Shown piece by piece: positions 43,799 to 51,894 of a stretch of 64,000 nucleotides of DNA. The position numbers and the translations under genes are program-made. Under the pieces are notes generated by a model that was not told where the DNA came from, ran no database searches, and saw only the letters and a program-made list of their open reading frames with translations. The stretch is from assembly GCF_000737595.1 (NCBI RefSeq), contig NZ_CP006271.1:2294001-2358000 (forward strand). The letters are read 5' to 3'. Numbering within the stretch: the first letter of the stretch is position 1; each line of letters begins with the position of its first letter. The DNA is from Synechococcus sp. KORDI-52. GTDB lineage: Bacteria > Cyanobacteriota > Cyanobacteriia > PCC-6307 > Cyanobiaceae.

Positions 43799-45018
43799 CT
43801 CCCTTGCGCCTCAGCCTGATGGCCCTGTTCACCGGAGCCTTGAGCGGCGCCGGTGTCGCTGTTGTGTTCGGCTGGATCGGCCGCTTGAGCCAACTGCTCT
43901 GGGGTGATCCAGTTCTTGAAGGGTTGGACCGCGGCCTCCCCTTGGGCTGGTCGCTGCTGGTGTGCGGCAGCTGCGGGTTGATCCTGTCGCTGCTGCATCG
44001 CCCCGGCCCCGCCACGTTGCTGCCGGAGTTGCGCGACACCCTGAGAGATCTGCGTGAGCCGACCCAAGCTCCGAAACGCGATGAAGTTCGTGGACTCCTT
44101 GGAGCGTCGCTGGCCCTGATCGGTGGAGGTTGCATCGGGCCGGAGGCCCTGATGAGCCGCATGGCCGCACTGATCAGCCAGCGGATCTGGCGTGGACGGG
44201 ACCAGAGGCTGCAGGAGGCAACGGTGGCCGGAAGCTTCGGCTTGTTCGGAGCCCCACTGCTGGGGGGGGCTGTCATCGGCGATGCACCCCAACAGACGCG
44301 CAGGCAAACGTTTCTCGACCGCTGGCTGCCCGGCAGCCTCGGAGGCCTGGCCGGTTTTGCCGCCTTCCATGGCATCGGTGCTGCCAGCGGCGGATCACTG
44401 GAACGGCTTCCCTACATCTGGCCCAGCACCCTGGGGGAAGACCTCGGAACCCTGAGTGCAGGCGTGTTGGGGGGAGTGATTGGCTGCGGTCTGGGCTGGC
44501 TGCTGCTGCGCTGGCAAGGATGGCTGGAGCATCGCCAACTGCTGGCCCACTGGCCTTGGTGGCCGCTGCTGACCGGCCTGCTGCTGGGAGTCTGCATGCA
44601 CTGGCTGCCCTTGGTTCCTTTCGCCGGTGAAGACCAGATGCGGCCTTTGTTGGAAGGGCAGAACGCAAGTGCGGCCTGGTTCCTGCTCCTCTCCGCGCTG
44701 GTGAAACTGCTGATGCTGGGCCTCTGCCTGGAAACCGGCTGGCGCGGGGGGGTGTTCTTTCCCCTCTTCCTGGTCGCCTGCGCAATCGGAACGGGACTGC
44801 ATCTCATGCTTCCGGAGCTGGGCAGCCTTGGCAGCTGGTGCGGTGCCCTTACCGGTGCGTTGTATCGCTACGTGCTTCCCACACCCTTGGCGGTTCTGGT
44901 ACTCGGACTTGCCCTCCTCCAGGGTCATGGCGCTGCAGGATTGTTAGTGGGACTAGCGATGGCGCACCTGATCAAGTCCCATGCTGAGCTGGGTGGTGGC
45001 CCTCCACTTCGCCCTTGA
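43795..45018 (+). CDS. ClC-type chloride channel/transporter
   Basis: The 407-aa membrane protein starts at the GTG overlapping the ferredoxin stop. It has about ten hydrophobic helices. The segment [19 protein letters not shown] corresponds to the ClC GxxxGPE selectivity region (GREGP in canonical members), and [20 protein letters not shown] to the second filter region (GGIFAPxL-like). The canonical Ser of GSGIP is not obvious, so this is a divergent ClC of the kind common in marine picocyanobacteria. It probably moves Cl- or another anion. Its 3' end overlaps that of cbbX by 47 bases on the other strand. Confidence 0.85.
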   Translation: MTPLRLSLMALFTGALSGAGVAVVFGWIGRLSQLLWGDPVLEGLDRGLPLGWSLLVCGSCGLILSLLHRPGPATLLPELRDTLRDLREPTQAPKRDEVRGLLGASLALIGGGCIGPEALMSRMAALISQRIWRGRDQRLQEATVAGSFGLFGAPLLGGAVIGDAPQQTRRQTFLDRWLPGSLGGLAGFAAFHGIGAASGGSLERLPYIWPSTLGEDLGTLSAGVLGGVIGCGLGWLLLRWQGWLEHRQLLAHWPWWPLLTGLLLGVCMHWLPLVPFAGEDQMRPLLEGQNASAAWFLLLSALVKLLMLGLCLETGWRGGVFFPLFLVACAIGTGLHLMLPELGSLGSWCGALTGALYRYVLPTPLAVLVLGLALLQGHGAAGLLVGLAMAHLIKSHAELGGGPPLRP

Positions 45019-45877
45019 ACACTCGGCTGGCCCGGATGTCTGCTGCCTCAATCGTGGTGAGATCCAGCTTGGTCAGCGGCTCCCCCATCCGCGAAAACAA
45101 GCGGTTGGCTTGGCGCAGACGGGCCCGGTCCAAGGCATTACGAACCGAACGCGCGTTGGCGAAGAAAGGAAGCTGACGCCGGCGGGAGACGTAGTCGGAG
45201 AACGCCGTCTGGGCCTCGGCACTGAACTGGTAGTGCTGGGCCTCGAGGAGCAGGCCTGCAATCGCCATCAGCTCGTCGTCGCTGTAGTCGGGGAAATCGA
45301 GATGGTGAGCCACCCTTGAGGACAGGCCTGGATTGGAGCTGTAGAAGGTCTCCATCCGATTTCTGTAGCCCGCAAAGATCACCACAACGTCGCTGCGTCG
45401 GCTCTCCATCTCCTGCAGGAGAATCTCAATCGCTTCGGCGCCGTAATCGCGTTCGTTGTCTGGCTTGTAGAGGTAATAGGCCTCATCAATGAACAGCACG
45501 CCCCCCTGGGCGCGCTTGAGCATCTCCTTGGTTTTGGGGGCGGTGTGGCCCACGTACTGACCCACGAGGTCGTCGCGGGTGGCCGTCACCACATGGCCTT
45601 TGCGGAGGTAACCCAGGCGATGCAAGATTTGCGACATCCGCTGCGCCACAGTGGTCTTGCCGGTGCCGGGATGGCCGGTGAACGACATGTGCAAACTGGG
45701 CGCGGTGCTGGGCAACTCCAGTTGCTGCCGCGCCTGATCCACCAGCAGCAGGGCAGCAATCTCTCGGATCCGCGTCTTCACCGGCGCCAGGCCAATCAGT
45801 TCACGGTCCAGTTGGTCCAACACCTCAGCCACACCGGAATCGGTGTAAGCCGTAGCCAGATCAACCGAGGAGGGCAT
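44972..45877 (-). CDS. cbbX: CbbX, AAA+ Rubisco activase
   Basis: The product is 301 aa from the ATG at 45877. A GTG at 45910 would add 11 residues. Walker A is [16 protein letters not shown], Walker B is [14 protein letters not shown], then sensor 1 in [15 protein letters not shown] and the Arg finger region [16 protein letters not shown]. It forms RuBP-regulated hexamers that thread the C-terminus of the red- and green-type form I large subunit to release inhibitory sugar phosphates; in alpha-cyanobacteria it serves carboxysomal form IA Rubisco. It overlaps acRAF by 17 bases and is the last gene of the carboxysome block. Confidence 0.95.
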   Translation of the reverse strand: MPSSVDLATAYTDSGVAEVLDQLDRELIGLAPVKTRIREIAALLLVDQARQQLELPSTAPSLHMSFTGHPGTGKTTVAQRMSQILHRLGYLRKGHVVTATRDDLVGQYVGHTAPKTKEMLKRAQGGVLFIDEAYYLYKPDNERDYGAEAIEILLQEMESRRSDVVVIFAGYRNRMETFYSSNPGLSSRVAHHLDFPDYSDDELMAIAGLLLEAQHYQFSAEAQTAFSDYVSRRRQLPFFANARSVRNALDRARLRQANRLFSRMGEPLTKLDLTTIEAADIRASRVFKGEVEGHHPAQHGT

Positions 45878-46112
45878 CAATTTGGGCTGCAAAGGCGCGA
45901 TCGGATTCACTCAGCTGGGCCTCAGGGCGGTCATCCTCCGGCCGGATCGTGATGTTCACGTAGGTGCGCCCGAAGCTGATGTCGGGAAAGCGCTGGGTCG
46001 CCTCGCTGTGCTCGCCGAGCTTGTCGAGAAAATCCCTGGTGGCGTCGTAGCGATCAAACTCGAAACGACACTCGAGGCATACGGGTCGTTTCCGCTCCTG
46101 CCACTGATTCAT
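45861..46112 (-). CDS. acRAF-type Rubisco assembly factor (pterin dehydratase-like)
   Basis: The 83-aa protein has a pterin-4a-carbinolamine dehydratase-like fold: [20 protein letters not shown], then [20 protein letters not shown]. The active-site His pair of true dehydratases is not seen at the usual place (the [10 protein letters not shown] strand replaces the HHP-type motif). Such proteins are encoded in alpha-carboxysome loci and act as chaperones (acRAF) for assembly of form IA Rubisco. Its place between chpX and cbbX supports this role. Confidence 0.85.
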   Translation of the reverse strand: MNQWQERKRPVCLECRFEFDRYDATRDFLDKLGEHSEATQRFPDISFGRTYVNITIRPEDDRPEAQLSESDRAFAAQIDALLG

Positions 46113-46146
46113 CAGAGCCCCCGTTCAGCCTGAACCTGCTGAAAAC

Positions 46147-47286
46147 CTAGAGGAGCGCCACCCGCTGGCAGCCCATCAACCGCCCGGCCCAAGCGTCGGC
46201 GTAGGCCCGATTGGCGGCCTGCTCCTCAGGATCATGGGTGTCAAGCGGATGGGGCATCGTGCCGGCAATGGCAGCATTGGTGACGCAGAACATCGACTTC
46301 TGGAAGCTGACGCAGATCTGCACGTGAACATCCGTCTGGCCACGACCGTTGTCGTCGTACCAGAGGCTCAGTTCCTCGGGCAGGTGGCGGTACATGTCCT
46401 GCATGCAGAGGCTGGGGGGAATCCCAGCACCCATGCTGGGAATCGGATCGGCGTAAAGGGCGCCGTATTTGAAATCACTTATGTCCGGTGAGATCTGCCG
46501 GGCCTGGGCGTTGTACGACACCGTTCCCAGGAAGGGCATGCCGCGGAAGAAAACAGCTTCCACATAGGGCACCGCCACATCCACCAGGAACGTGAGACCC
46601 GCCTCAGGGGGGAGCACCCAGATCTCTTGACCACAGATCGACACCTTGTACTCAATCGGGCTTCCGGCCGCCGCCACCAAGCCGTCACGGATGTGATGCA
46701 CCACATCGTTGACGCAGGTGACTTCCTTGATCGCGTAGCGACGGGCCAGGTCGACAAAGATGTCGCTCATCACCCGCCAAAACAGACCAAGGCAATAGAT
46801 GGTGGTGAGCGAACGGATGGCCTCGGGGGCGAAATCAGGATAGAGGCGGTTGTTCAGGGCCAGAAGAGGGTCGCGCGCCGACTTGCACTTGATGATCCGC
46901 TGGCAGGCCTCTGCGAATTCAGGCGTGTCGAGGTAAGCATCCAGGCCGCCGGTGCCATGCCAGAACATCGCCTTCTGGCAGTACTCGGCGTACTCGAAGT
47001 TGATGCGATCCCCAATCAGATGGGTCCAGAGGCGCTTGACGCTGAACCCCTCGTGAAAAAAGCGGAACACCGGGAAGGGATTCAGCATCTGCTGCTCGCC
47101 CTGGTCCACGAGATTCTTGCTGTAGGCATCAAGAACCAGGCCGTAGCTCTCGAGCACATTCACCACCTGCAGCAGATGGTCGGGGGTGTCCTTGAGCAGC
47201 GGCGTGTCGCTGAGCAAACGACGGATCAACTCCTCCTGATCAGGAAGCACCGGGGGTTGAACGGGGGATGCGGTTGTAGGGGTCAT
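46147..47286 (-). CDS. chpX: CO2 hydration protein ChpX (CupB type)
   Basis: The 379-aa protein matches the cyanobacterial Chp/Cup family: NPFPVFRFFHEGFSVKRLWT, HLIGDRINFEYAEYCQKAMF, KSARDPLLALNNRLYPDFAP and YRHLPEELSLWYDDNGRGQT. It binds the NDH-1 complex containing NdhD4/NdhF4 and converts CO2 to bicarbonate at an unusual Zn site, using proton pumping energy. Its ATG overlaps the ndhD4 stop by 4 bases. Together the three genes encode the specific part of the constitutive CO2-uptake complex that feeds the carboxysomes encoded alongside. Confidence 0.95.
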   Translation of the reverse strand: MTPTTASPVQPPVLPDQEELIRRLLSDTPLLKDTPDHLLQVVNVLESYGLVLDAYSKNLVDQGEQQMLNPFPVFRFFHEGFSVKRLWTHLIGDRINFEYAEYCQKAMFWHGTGGLDAYLDTPEFAEACQRIIKCKSARDPLLALNNRLYPDFAPEAIRSLTTIYCLGLFWRVMSDIFVDLARRYAIKEVTCVNDVVHHIRDGLVAAAGSPIEYKVSICGQEIWVLPPEAGLTFLVDVAVPYVEAVFFRGMPFLGTVSYNAQARQISPDISDFKYGALYADPIPSMGAGIPPSLCMQDMYRHLPEELSLWYDDNGRGQTDVHVQICVSFQKSMFCVTNAAIAGTMPHPLDTHDPEEQAANRAYADAWAGRLMGCQRVALL

Positions 47287-48773
47287 GACAGATCTCCAGT
47301 GATCAGGCTGAGGCCCGTTGTGGCCGCCTCACTGAGGTTCGAGAGCAGCTCTGGAGCAAGGCCAAGCACAAGCACACCGAGGCTGAGGGCGATGGCCGGG
47401 GCCTGCTCCCGCAGCGCAACGCTATTGAGGATACGGGGATTCACCACCTCGCCGGGAGCGATCGCCAGACGACCGAAGAAGGCTCGATTCACCAACAGCA
47501 GGAAATAGACCGCCGTCAGACCCGATCCCACCATGGATAGCAGCGTGGCCAGGGGGAAGGGCTGAAGGCTGCCGCGGAAAATCAGGAATTCGGAAATGAA
47601 GCCTGCCATGCCGGGAATTCCGGCACTGGCCATCACCCCGATGATCATCAGAGATCCGGAGAGCGGCAGGCCGCGCTGGGGATTGAGCAGGCCACGCAAC
47701 ACATTGAGGTCGCGGGTGCCGGTCTGGGCGTAAACGACACCCACCACCAGGAACAGCACCCCGGAGATCAGGCCATGACTCACCATCTGGAACAGGGCTC
47801 CCATCAACCCCAGCGGCGTGGCAGCGGCGGCGGCCAGCAGCACGTAGCCCATGTGGCCCACCGAGCTGTAGGCCACCATGCGCTTCATGTCGGTCTGGGC
47901 GATCGCGGCCAGCGATCCGTAGAGCACTGAGATAGCAGCCCAGCCGGCTAGCCAGGGAGCAGCCACCTGCCAGGCGTCGGGGAACAAGCCAAGACAGAAG
48001 CGGAGCAGGCCGTAGGTGCCCAGCTTGAGCAGCACACCTGCCAGAAGAACCGACACCGGTGTGGAGGCCTCGGTGTGGGCATCAGGCAGCCAGGTGTGGA
48101 AGGGGAAGAGGGGGATCTTGATGCCGAAGCCGATCAACAGAGCACCCATGAGCAGCAGCTGGGCGGTCATGCCGAGTTCACCGGCCAGGATCGGCCGCAG
48201 GCTGAAATCCATGGTTCCGGTGACCAGGGCAAGGCCAAGGAAGGCACCCAGGATCAGCACGCCTGAGACGGCGGTGACGATCAGAAACTTGGTGGCGGCA
48301 TAGGCCCGTTTGGCACCGCCCCACACAGCGATCAGCATCCAGAGGGGGATGAGTTCCAGTTCATAGAACAGGAAGAAGAGCAGCAGGTTCTGGGCCAGGA
48401 AGGCACCATTCACCGCTCCGGAAATCACCAGCAACAGGGCGAAGTAGACCCGGGGTCGGTTCTCGATCGTGCGCGAGGCGATGGCTGCCACCAGGCAGAG
48501 CACCCCGTTCATGAGCACCAGAGGCAACGACAGGCCATCCAGCGCCAAGGCGTAATCCAGGCCGATGGCATGCACCCAGCGGGCCTGTTCCACCAACTGC
48601 AAACCAGCATCGGCGGCATCGAAGGGCAGCAGCAGGGCGAAGCTCGCCAGACACTGCACCACCAGCAGCACGATGGACACATCGCGCAGGCGTGCACTCG
48701 ACGGGGATCCCGGCCAGAGGATCAGCGCCAGAGCCCCAAGGAAGGGAATCAGTAGCAGGAGGGAAAGAAGCAT
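47283..48773 (-). CDS. ndhD4: NAD(P)H dehydrogenase subunit 4, NdhD4 type
   Basis: The 496-aa antiporter-like subunit has about 14 transmembrane helices. It has the conserved Glu in LLFFLFYELELIPLWMLIA, a Lys-containing broken helix region (KRAYAATKFLIVTAVSGVLI), IKIPLFPFHTWLPDAHTEAS and TDMKRMVAYSSVGHMGYVLL. It belongs to the NDH-1 form used for CO2 uptake, not respiration, as shown by linkage with ndhF4 and chpX. It begins 10 bases after the ndhF4 stop. The NdhD3/NdhD4 distinction rests on genomic context with the constitutive CupB-type partner. Confidence 0.94.
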   Translation of the reverse strand: MLLSLLLLIPFLGALALILWPGSPSSARLRDVSIVLLVVQCLASFALLLPFDAADAGLQLVEQARWVHAIGLDYALALDGLSLPLVLMNGVLCLVAAIASRTIENRPRVYFALLLVISGAVNGAFLAQNLLLFFLFYELELIPLWMLIAVWGGAKRAYAATKFLIVTAVSGVLILGAFLGLALVTGTMDFSLRPILAGELGMTAQLLLMGALLIGFGIKIPLFPFHTWLPDAHTEASTPVSVLLAGVLLKLGTYGLLRFCLGLFPDAWQVAAPWLAGWAAISVLYGSLAAIAQTDMKRMVAYSSVGHMGYVLLAAAAATPLGLMGALFQMVSHGLISGVLFLVVGVVYAQTGTRDLNVLRGLLNPQRGLPLSGSLMIIGVMASAGIPGMAGFISEFLIFRGSLQPFPLATLLSMVGSGLTAVYFLLLVNRAFFGRLAIAPGEVVNPRILNSVALREQAPAIALSLGVLVLGLAPELLSNLSEAATTGLSLITGDLS

Positions 48774-48783
48774 CTCGGGGCGA

Positions 48784-50628
48784 TCAGGTGAGGAACCAGC
48801 TCACCGCGGTGAGGAAAAGAACGATGGCCAGAAGCACCGTCAGCACATACGACTGGCTCTGGCCGCTGACGCTGAGCTTGAGGCTGTCGGCACTGGCCAG
48901 GGAGAAGCGAGCCACCCCATTGAGAAGACCATCCACCACATTGCGGTCGAACCAGGAGGCCAGGCGAGAGAAGCCAGCCACAACGTTGACGATGGTGAGG
49001 CGATAGAAGCTCTCGGTGTAGAAGTCGTAGGCCAGGAGGTCCTGCCACCAGCGCAGCACAGGATTCAGCGAGCGGGACCAGGCCTTGCTCAAGGGAAGAA
49101 CGGCGCCGGCGAGGAGGCCCAGCAGGCCGCTGCCCACCACAAGAGCGGCTGCCCAGAGGGGGAAGGCCAGCAAACCATCGAGGGATTCAAGCCGCACCAG
49201 CAGCAGCGGCGTGATCAGCACAATCACGGTGAGAGCCACCATCGGGAACGCCATTTGCCAGTTCACCTCCGCCGCCCGGCGGGACTTGATCAGGGAATCC
49301 CCCATGAACACATGGCGGAATACCCGCACCTGACCCATGGCGGTGAGGGCATTGGTGAGCAGGAACACCGCCATGAACGGCACGGAGCGCACACTAAGCA
49401 GCTCAATCGACTGGGCCAACGCCAGGAAGCCACCCAGGGGCAGGAAGCCCACCAGACCGGCACCACCCACAAGAAACGCCGTGGTGGTGGCCGGCATGCG
49501 GCTGCCCAATCCCCCCAGCTCGGTGATGTCCTGACAGTTGGTGGAGGCAATCACGCCGCCAATGCTCATCGACAGCAGCGCCTTGGACACGGCATGGGTG
49601 AACAGCAGCAACAAGGCCAGAACGGGGATCTGCAGCGCAATGGCGATGAAGACCAGCCCCATGTGGGCGGTCGTGGAATACGACAGGGTGCGTTTGATGT
49701 CCACCTGAGCCAGGGCCACCAACGAGCCACCGATCGCACTGATGCTGCCGATCACGAGCATCACGCCAATGGCGATGGGCGAGAGCTGAAGGATGGGCAT
49801 CACCTTCAGCAGAACAATGGCGCCGCAGGTCACCACCACCGAGTTGCGCAGAATCGAAGCCGGGTTCGGGCCCTCCATGGCTTCATCCAGCCAGAGGTGC
49901 ATGGGGAACTGGGCGCATTTGCCGGTTGGGCCGGCGACCAGGCCCAAACCCAACAGCGTTGCAGCCAGCGGAGAGAGGGTGTCTTGAGCTGCCCAGGCAT
50001 AGAGGTCGTTGAAGCCCATCACGCCGGAGTAGCTGCAGAGCGCCACCACACCCATCAGCAGCAGCACATCACCAACGCGCTTGGTGAGGAAGGCATCCCG
50101 AGCTGCGGTGACCACCAGGGGTTGGGCATACCAGAAACCCACTAACAAATAGGTGGAGAGCGTCAGCATTTCCAGCAGGAAATAGCTCTGGAACAGGGAG
50201 TCGCTGAGCACGACGCCACTCATCGCCCCCTCGAAGAAGCCGAGCAGTGCAAAGAAGCGGGCCAAGGCCCATTCCTTGTCCATGTAGCCCAGTGAATACA
50301 CCTGCGACAGCAGGCTGAGGCCCGTGATCAGTTCCAGGGCCACCAGGTTGGTGAGTGACAGGCTGAAGCTGATGTTCAGCTCCAGATCAGCCACGCTGAG
50401 CCAGGGAAAGGCCAGATCCACCGGCCCTGACTGGTAAACCTCCTGCAGGATCAGGCTGCCGTGGGCGAAGGCCAGCAGGGTGAGAAGGATGTTGAGGTAG
50501 GCGGCCGGACGATGGGCATCGCGGCGGAACCAGCCACAGGCCCAAGGAAGGGAGACAAGCATCCCGATGAACCCATAGAGCGGGATCAACCAGGCGGTCT
50601 GGATGGGAAGCGAAAGCTCCGGGGTCAA
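48784..50628 (-). CDS. ndhF4: NAD(P)H dehydrogenase subunit 5, NdhF4 type
   Basis: The 614-aa subunit has about 16 helices. Motifs are LLEMLTLSTYLLVGFWYAQP, GPTGKCAQFPMHLWLDEAME (the proton-channel Lys/His region), VDIKRTLSYSTTAHMGLVFI, and the C-terminal lateral helix region. It heads the ndhF4-ndhD4-chpX group, which lies 111 bases downstream of csoS1E on the same strand. Such close joining of NDH-1 CO2-uptake genes to the carboxysome operon is characteristic of marine alpha-cyanobacteria. Confidence 0.94.
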   Translation of the reverse strand: MTPELSLPIQTAWLIPLYGFIGMLVSLPWACGWFRRDAHRPAAYLNILLTLLAFAHGSLILQEVYQSGPVDLAFPWLSVADLELNISFSLSLTNLVALELITGLSLLSQVYSLGYMDKEWALARFFALLGFFEGAMSGVVLSDSLFQSYFLLEMLTLSTYLLVGFWYAQPLVVTAARDAFLTKRVGDVLLLMGVVALCSYSGVMGFNDLYAWAAQDTLSPLAATLLGLGLVAGPTGKCAQFPMHLWLDEAMEGPNPASILRNSVVVTCGAIVLLKVMPILQLSPIAIGVMLVIGSISAIGGSLVALAQVDIKRTLSYSTTAHMGLVFIAIALQIPVLALLLLFTHAVSKALLSMSIGGVIASTNCQDITELGGLGSRMPATTTAFLVGGAGLVGFLPLGGFLALAQSIELLSVRSVPFMAVFLLTNALTAMGQVRVFRHVFMGDSLIKSRRAAEVNWQMAFPMVALTVIVLITPLLLVRLESLDGLLAFPLWAAALVVGSGLLGLLAGAVLPLSKAWSRSLNPVLRWWQDLLAYDFYTESFYRLTIVNVVAGFSRLASWFDRNVVDGLLNGVARFSLASADSLKLSVSGQSQSYVLTVLLAIVLFLTAVSWFLT

Positions 50629-50739
50629 AACGGCGAGCGGGATGGTGATCGAGCTGGTCGCTGGTTGGCCGGCGAATCTAGAAGCCGGTCACTAGCAAAA
50701 GGGCTCTTTGTGAACGGCTGTGAGGAGGCTTTTATGCAG

Positions 50740-51276
50740 TCAGCTGCGGCGGGCTGCACCACTGCCGGCCAACACCGGCTCCACCTCTTTATGGGGACGG
50801 GCGATGATGTGGGCGGCAACAAGGCCGTCACCCACACGCTCACAGGCATCGGCACCGGCACGAACCGCAGCGTTCACAGCTCCGGTTTCGCCACGCACCA
50901 TCACCGTGACGTAGCCACCACCCACATACTCACGGCAGATCAGGCTCACCTCAGCAGCCTTGGTCATGGCATCGGCTGCCTCAATGGCAGGAACCATGCC
51001 GCGGGTTTCGATCATGCCCAGCGCCACGCCGGCAACGATGGGAGAAGGGGTGGCAGCGGGTTTGGCCACGGCTGAACCACCACCGGAACCTGTGCTGGAG
51101 GCGCTGCTGCGACGCGTTGTGGTGGAGGCACGTCGGGTTGTTGCTGCTGGAGCTGCCTTAGCGGGGGTCGAGGACGAAGCAGACGTGCTGGCCACGGGTT
51201 TCACATCCACCGTCTTGTTCGCCGCAGCGGTGCTGCGGGTGGTGCGACGACGGGGGGTGGGGGAAGGAGTGGCCAT
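50740..51276 (-). CDS. csoS1E: BMC-domain shell protein with N-terminal extension (CsoS1E)
   Basis: The 178-aa protein has a disordered N-terminal part of about 80 residues made almost only of Ala, Ser, Thr, Pro, Arg and Lys (PRRRTTRSTAAANKTVDVKP and similar). One BMC domain follows (GVALGMIETRGMVPAIEAAD, YVTVMVRGETGAVNAAVRAG, ISARPHKE-like end AAHIIARPHKEVEPVL). The BMC part is nearly the same as CsoS1 in this window. It should enter hexameric shell facets, with the basic extension free to contact cargo or nucleic acid. It follows csoS4B in the operon. Confidence 0.9.
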   Translation of the reverse strand: MATPSPTPRRRTTRSTAAANKTVDVKPVASTSASSSTPAKAAPAATTRRASTTTRRSSASSTGSGGGSAVAKPAATPSPIVAGVALGMIETRGMVPAIEAADAMTKAAEVSLICREYVGGGYVTVMVRGETGAVNAAVRAGADACERVGDGLVAAHIIARPHKEVEPVLAGSGAARRS

Positions 51277-51329
51277 GGATTGGAAGGTGTGGAAACGGAA
51301 CGGAAACGGCGGAGGGAAATGGGTGGTCC

Positions 51330-51581
51330 CTATCCGTCCGGATTCCAGAAATCGATGATTCCACCGATGGTGAGATCGGTGAGAACGGTGTTGTCAGGGC
51401 AGGCATGCCGTGCCGCCGAACCGCTGGCGGTGAACACCCAGTTGCCCTCTCGGGCACCCACGGGGTCAACCGCCACCAGCTTCTTGCCCTTGTTGTTCTT
51501 GAGAATGCGCAGGTGCATGTGATCCAGACCGGCAACCCGGTAGGAGCAAACCAGCGTTCCCATCACCTGCATGATTTCCAT
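51330..51581 (-). CDS. csoS4B: Carboxysome vertex protein CsoS4B
   Basis: The 83-aa protein is a pentameric BMC-P (EutN/CcmL-type) shell protein: MEIMQVMGTLVCSYRVAGLD, KKLVAVDPVGAREGNWVFTA, TDLTIGGIIDFW. Pentamers close the twelve vertices of the icosahedral carboxysome. Its start shares one base with the stop of csoS4A, so the two vertex genes are translationally coupled. Length is as expected. Confidence 0.95.
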   Translation of the reverse strand: MEIMQVMGTLVCSYRVAGLDHMHLRILKNNKGKKLVAVDPVGAREGNWVFTASGSAARHACPDNTVLTDLTIGGIIDFWNPDG

Positions 51582-51892
51582 TAGCTGGGGTTGCCTCCCG
51601 CGGGTTTGCTGGGGCTTGGGGATGGGGAGGGAGCGGAGGTCTTCGGAGGGTCGGGTTCCCAGTGGTCAATGATCCCCACGATCGTGAGGTCACTGGGATA
51701 CGACTTGCTGCCGGCGGCTTCACGGGCGGCCGAGCTGCTGACGCAGATCACCCAGTCGCCAGGCTTCGCACCCACCGCATCGACGGCCACCTTCTTGGTG
51801 CTGCCATCCAGCACGACCTGAAGGTGCTTGTGCTCAAAATCGGGGATCCGGTTGGTGGAAACGAGCGGCTTGACGACCTTGACGATGAGCAT
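51581..51892 (-). CDS. csoS4A: Carboxysome vertex protein CsoS4A
   Basis: The 103-aa BMC-P protein starts MLIVKVVKPLVSTNRIPDFE and has KKVAVDAVGAKPGDWVICVS and SDLTIVGIIDHWEPDP, then a 17-residue Pro/Ser tail (SAPSPSPSPSKPAGG) not seen in csoS4B. It forms vertex pentamers. It lies 2 bases after the csoSCA stop and overlaps csoS4B. The low-complexity tail is probably flexible and on the shell surface. Confidence 0.95.
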   Translation of the reverse strand: MLIVKVVKPLVSTNRIPDFEHKHLQVVLDGSTKKVAVDAVGAKPGDWVICVSSSAAREAAGSKSYPSDLTIVGIIDHWEPDPPKTSAPSPSPSPSKPAGGNPS

Positions 51893-51894
51893 GA

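Noticed and set aside
48565-50145. 526-codon open frame opposite ndhD4/ndhF4
   Set aside because: Antisense shadow rich in Gln/His/Arg. The minus strand encodes clear NDH-1 subunits.
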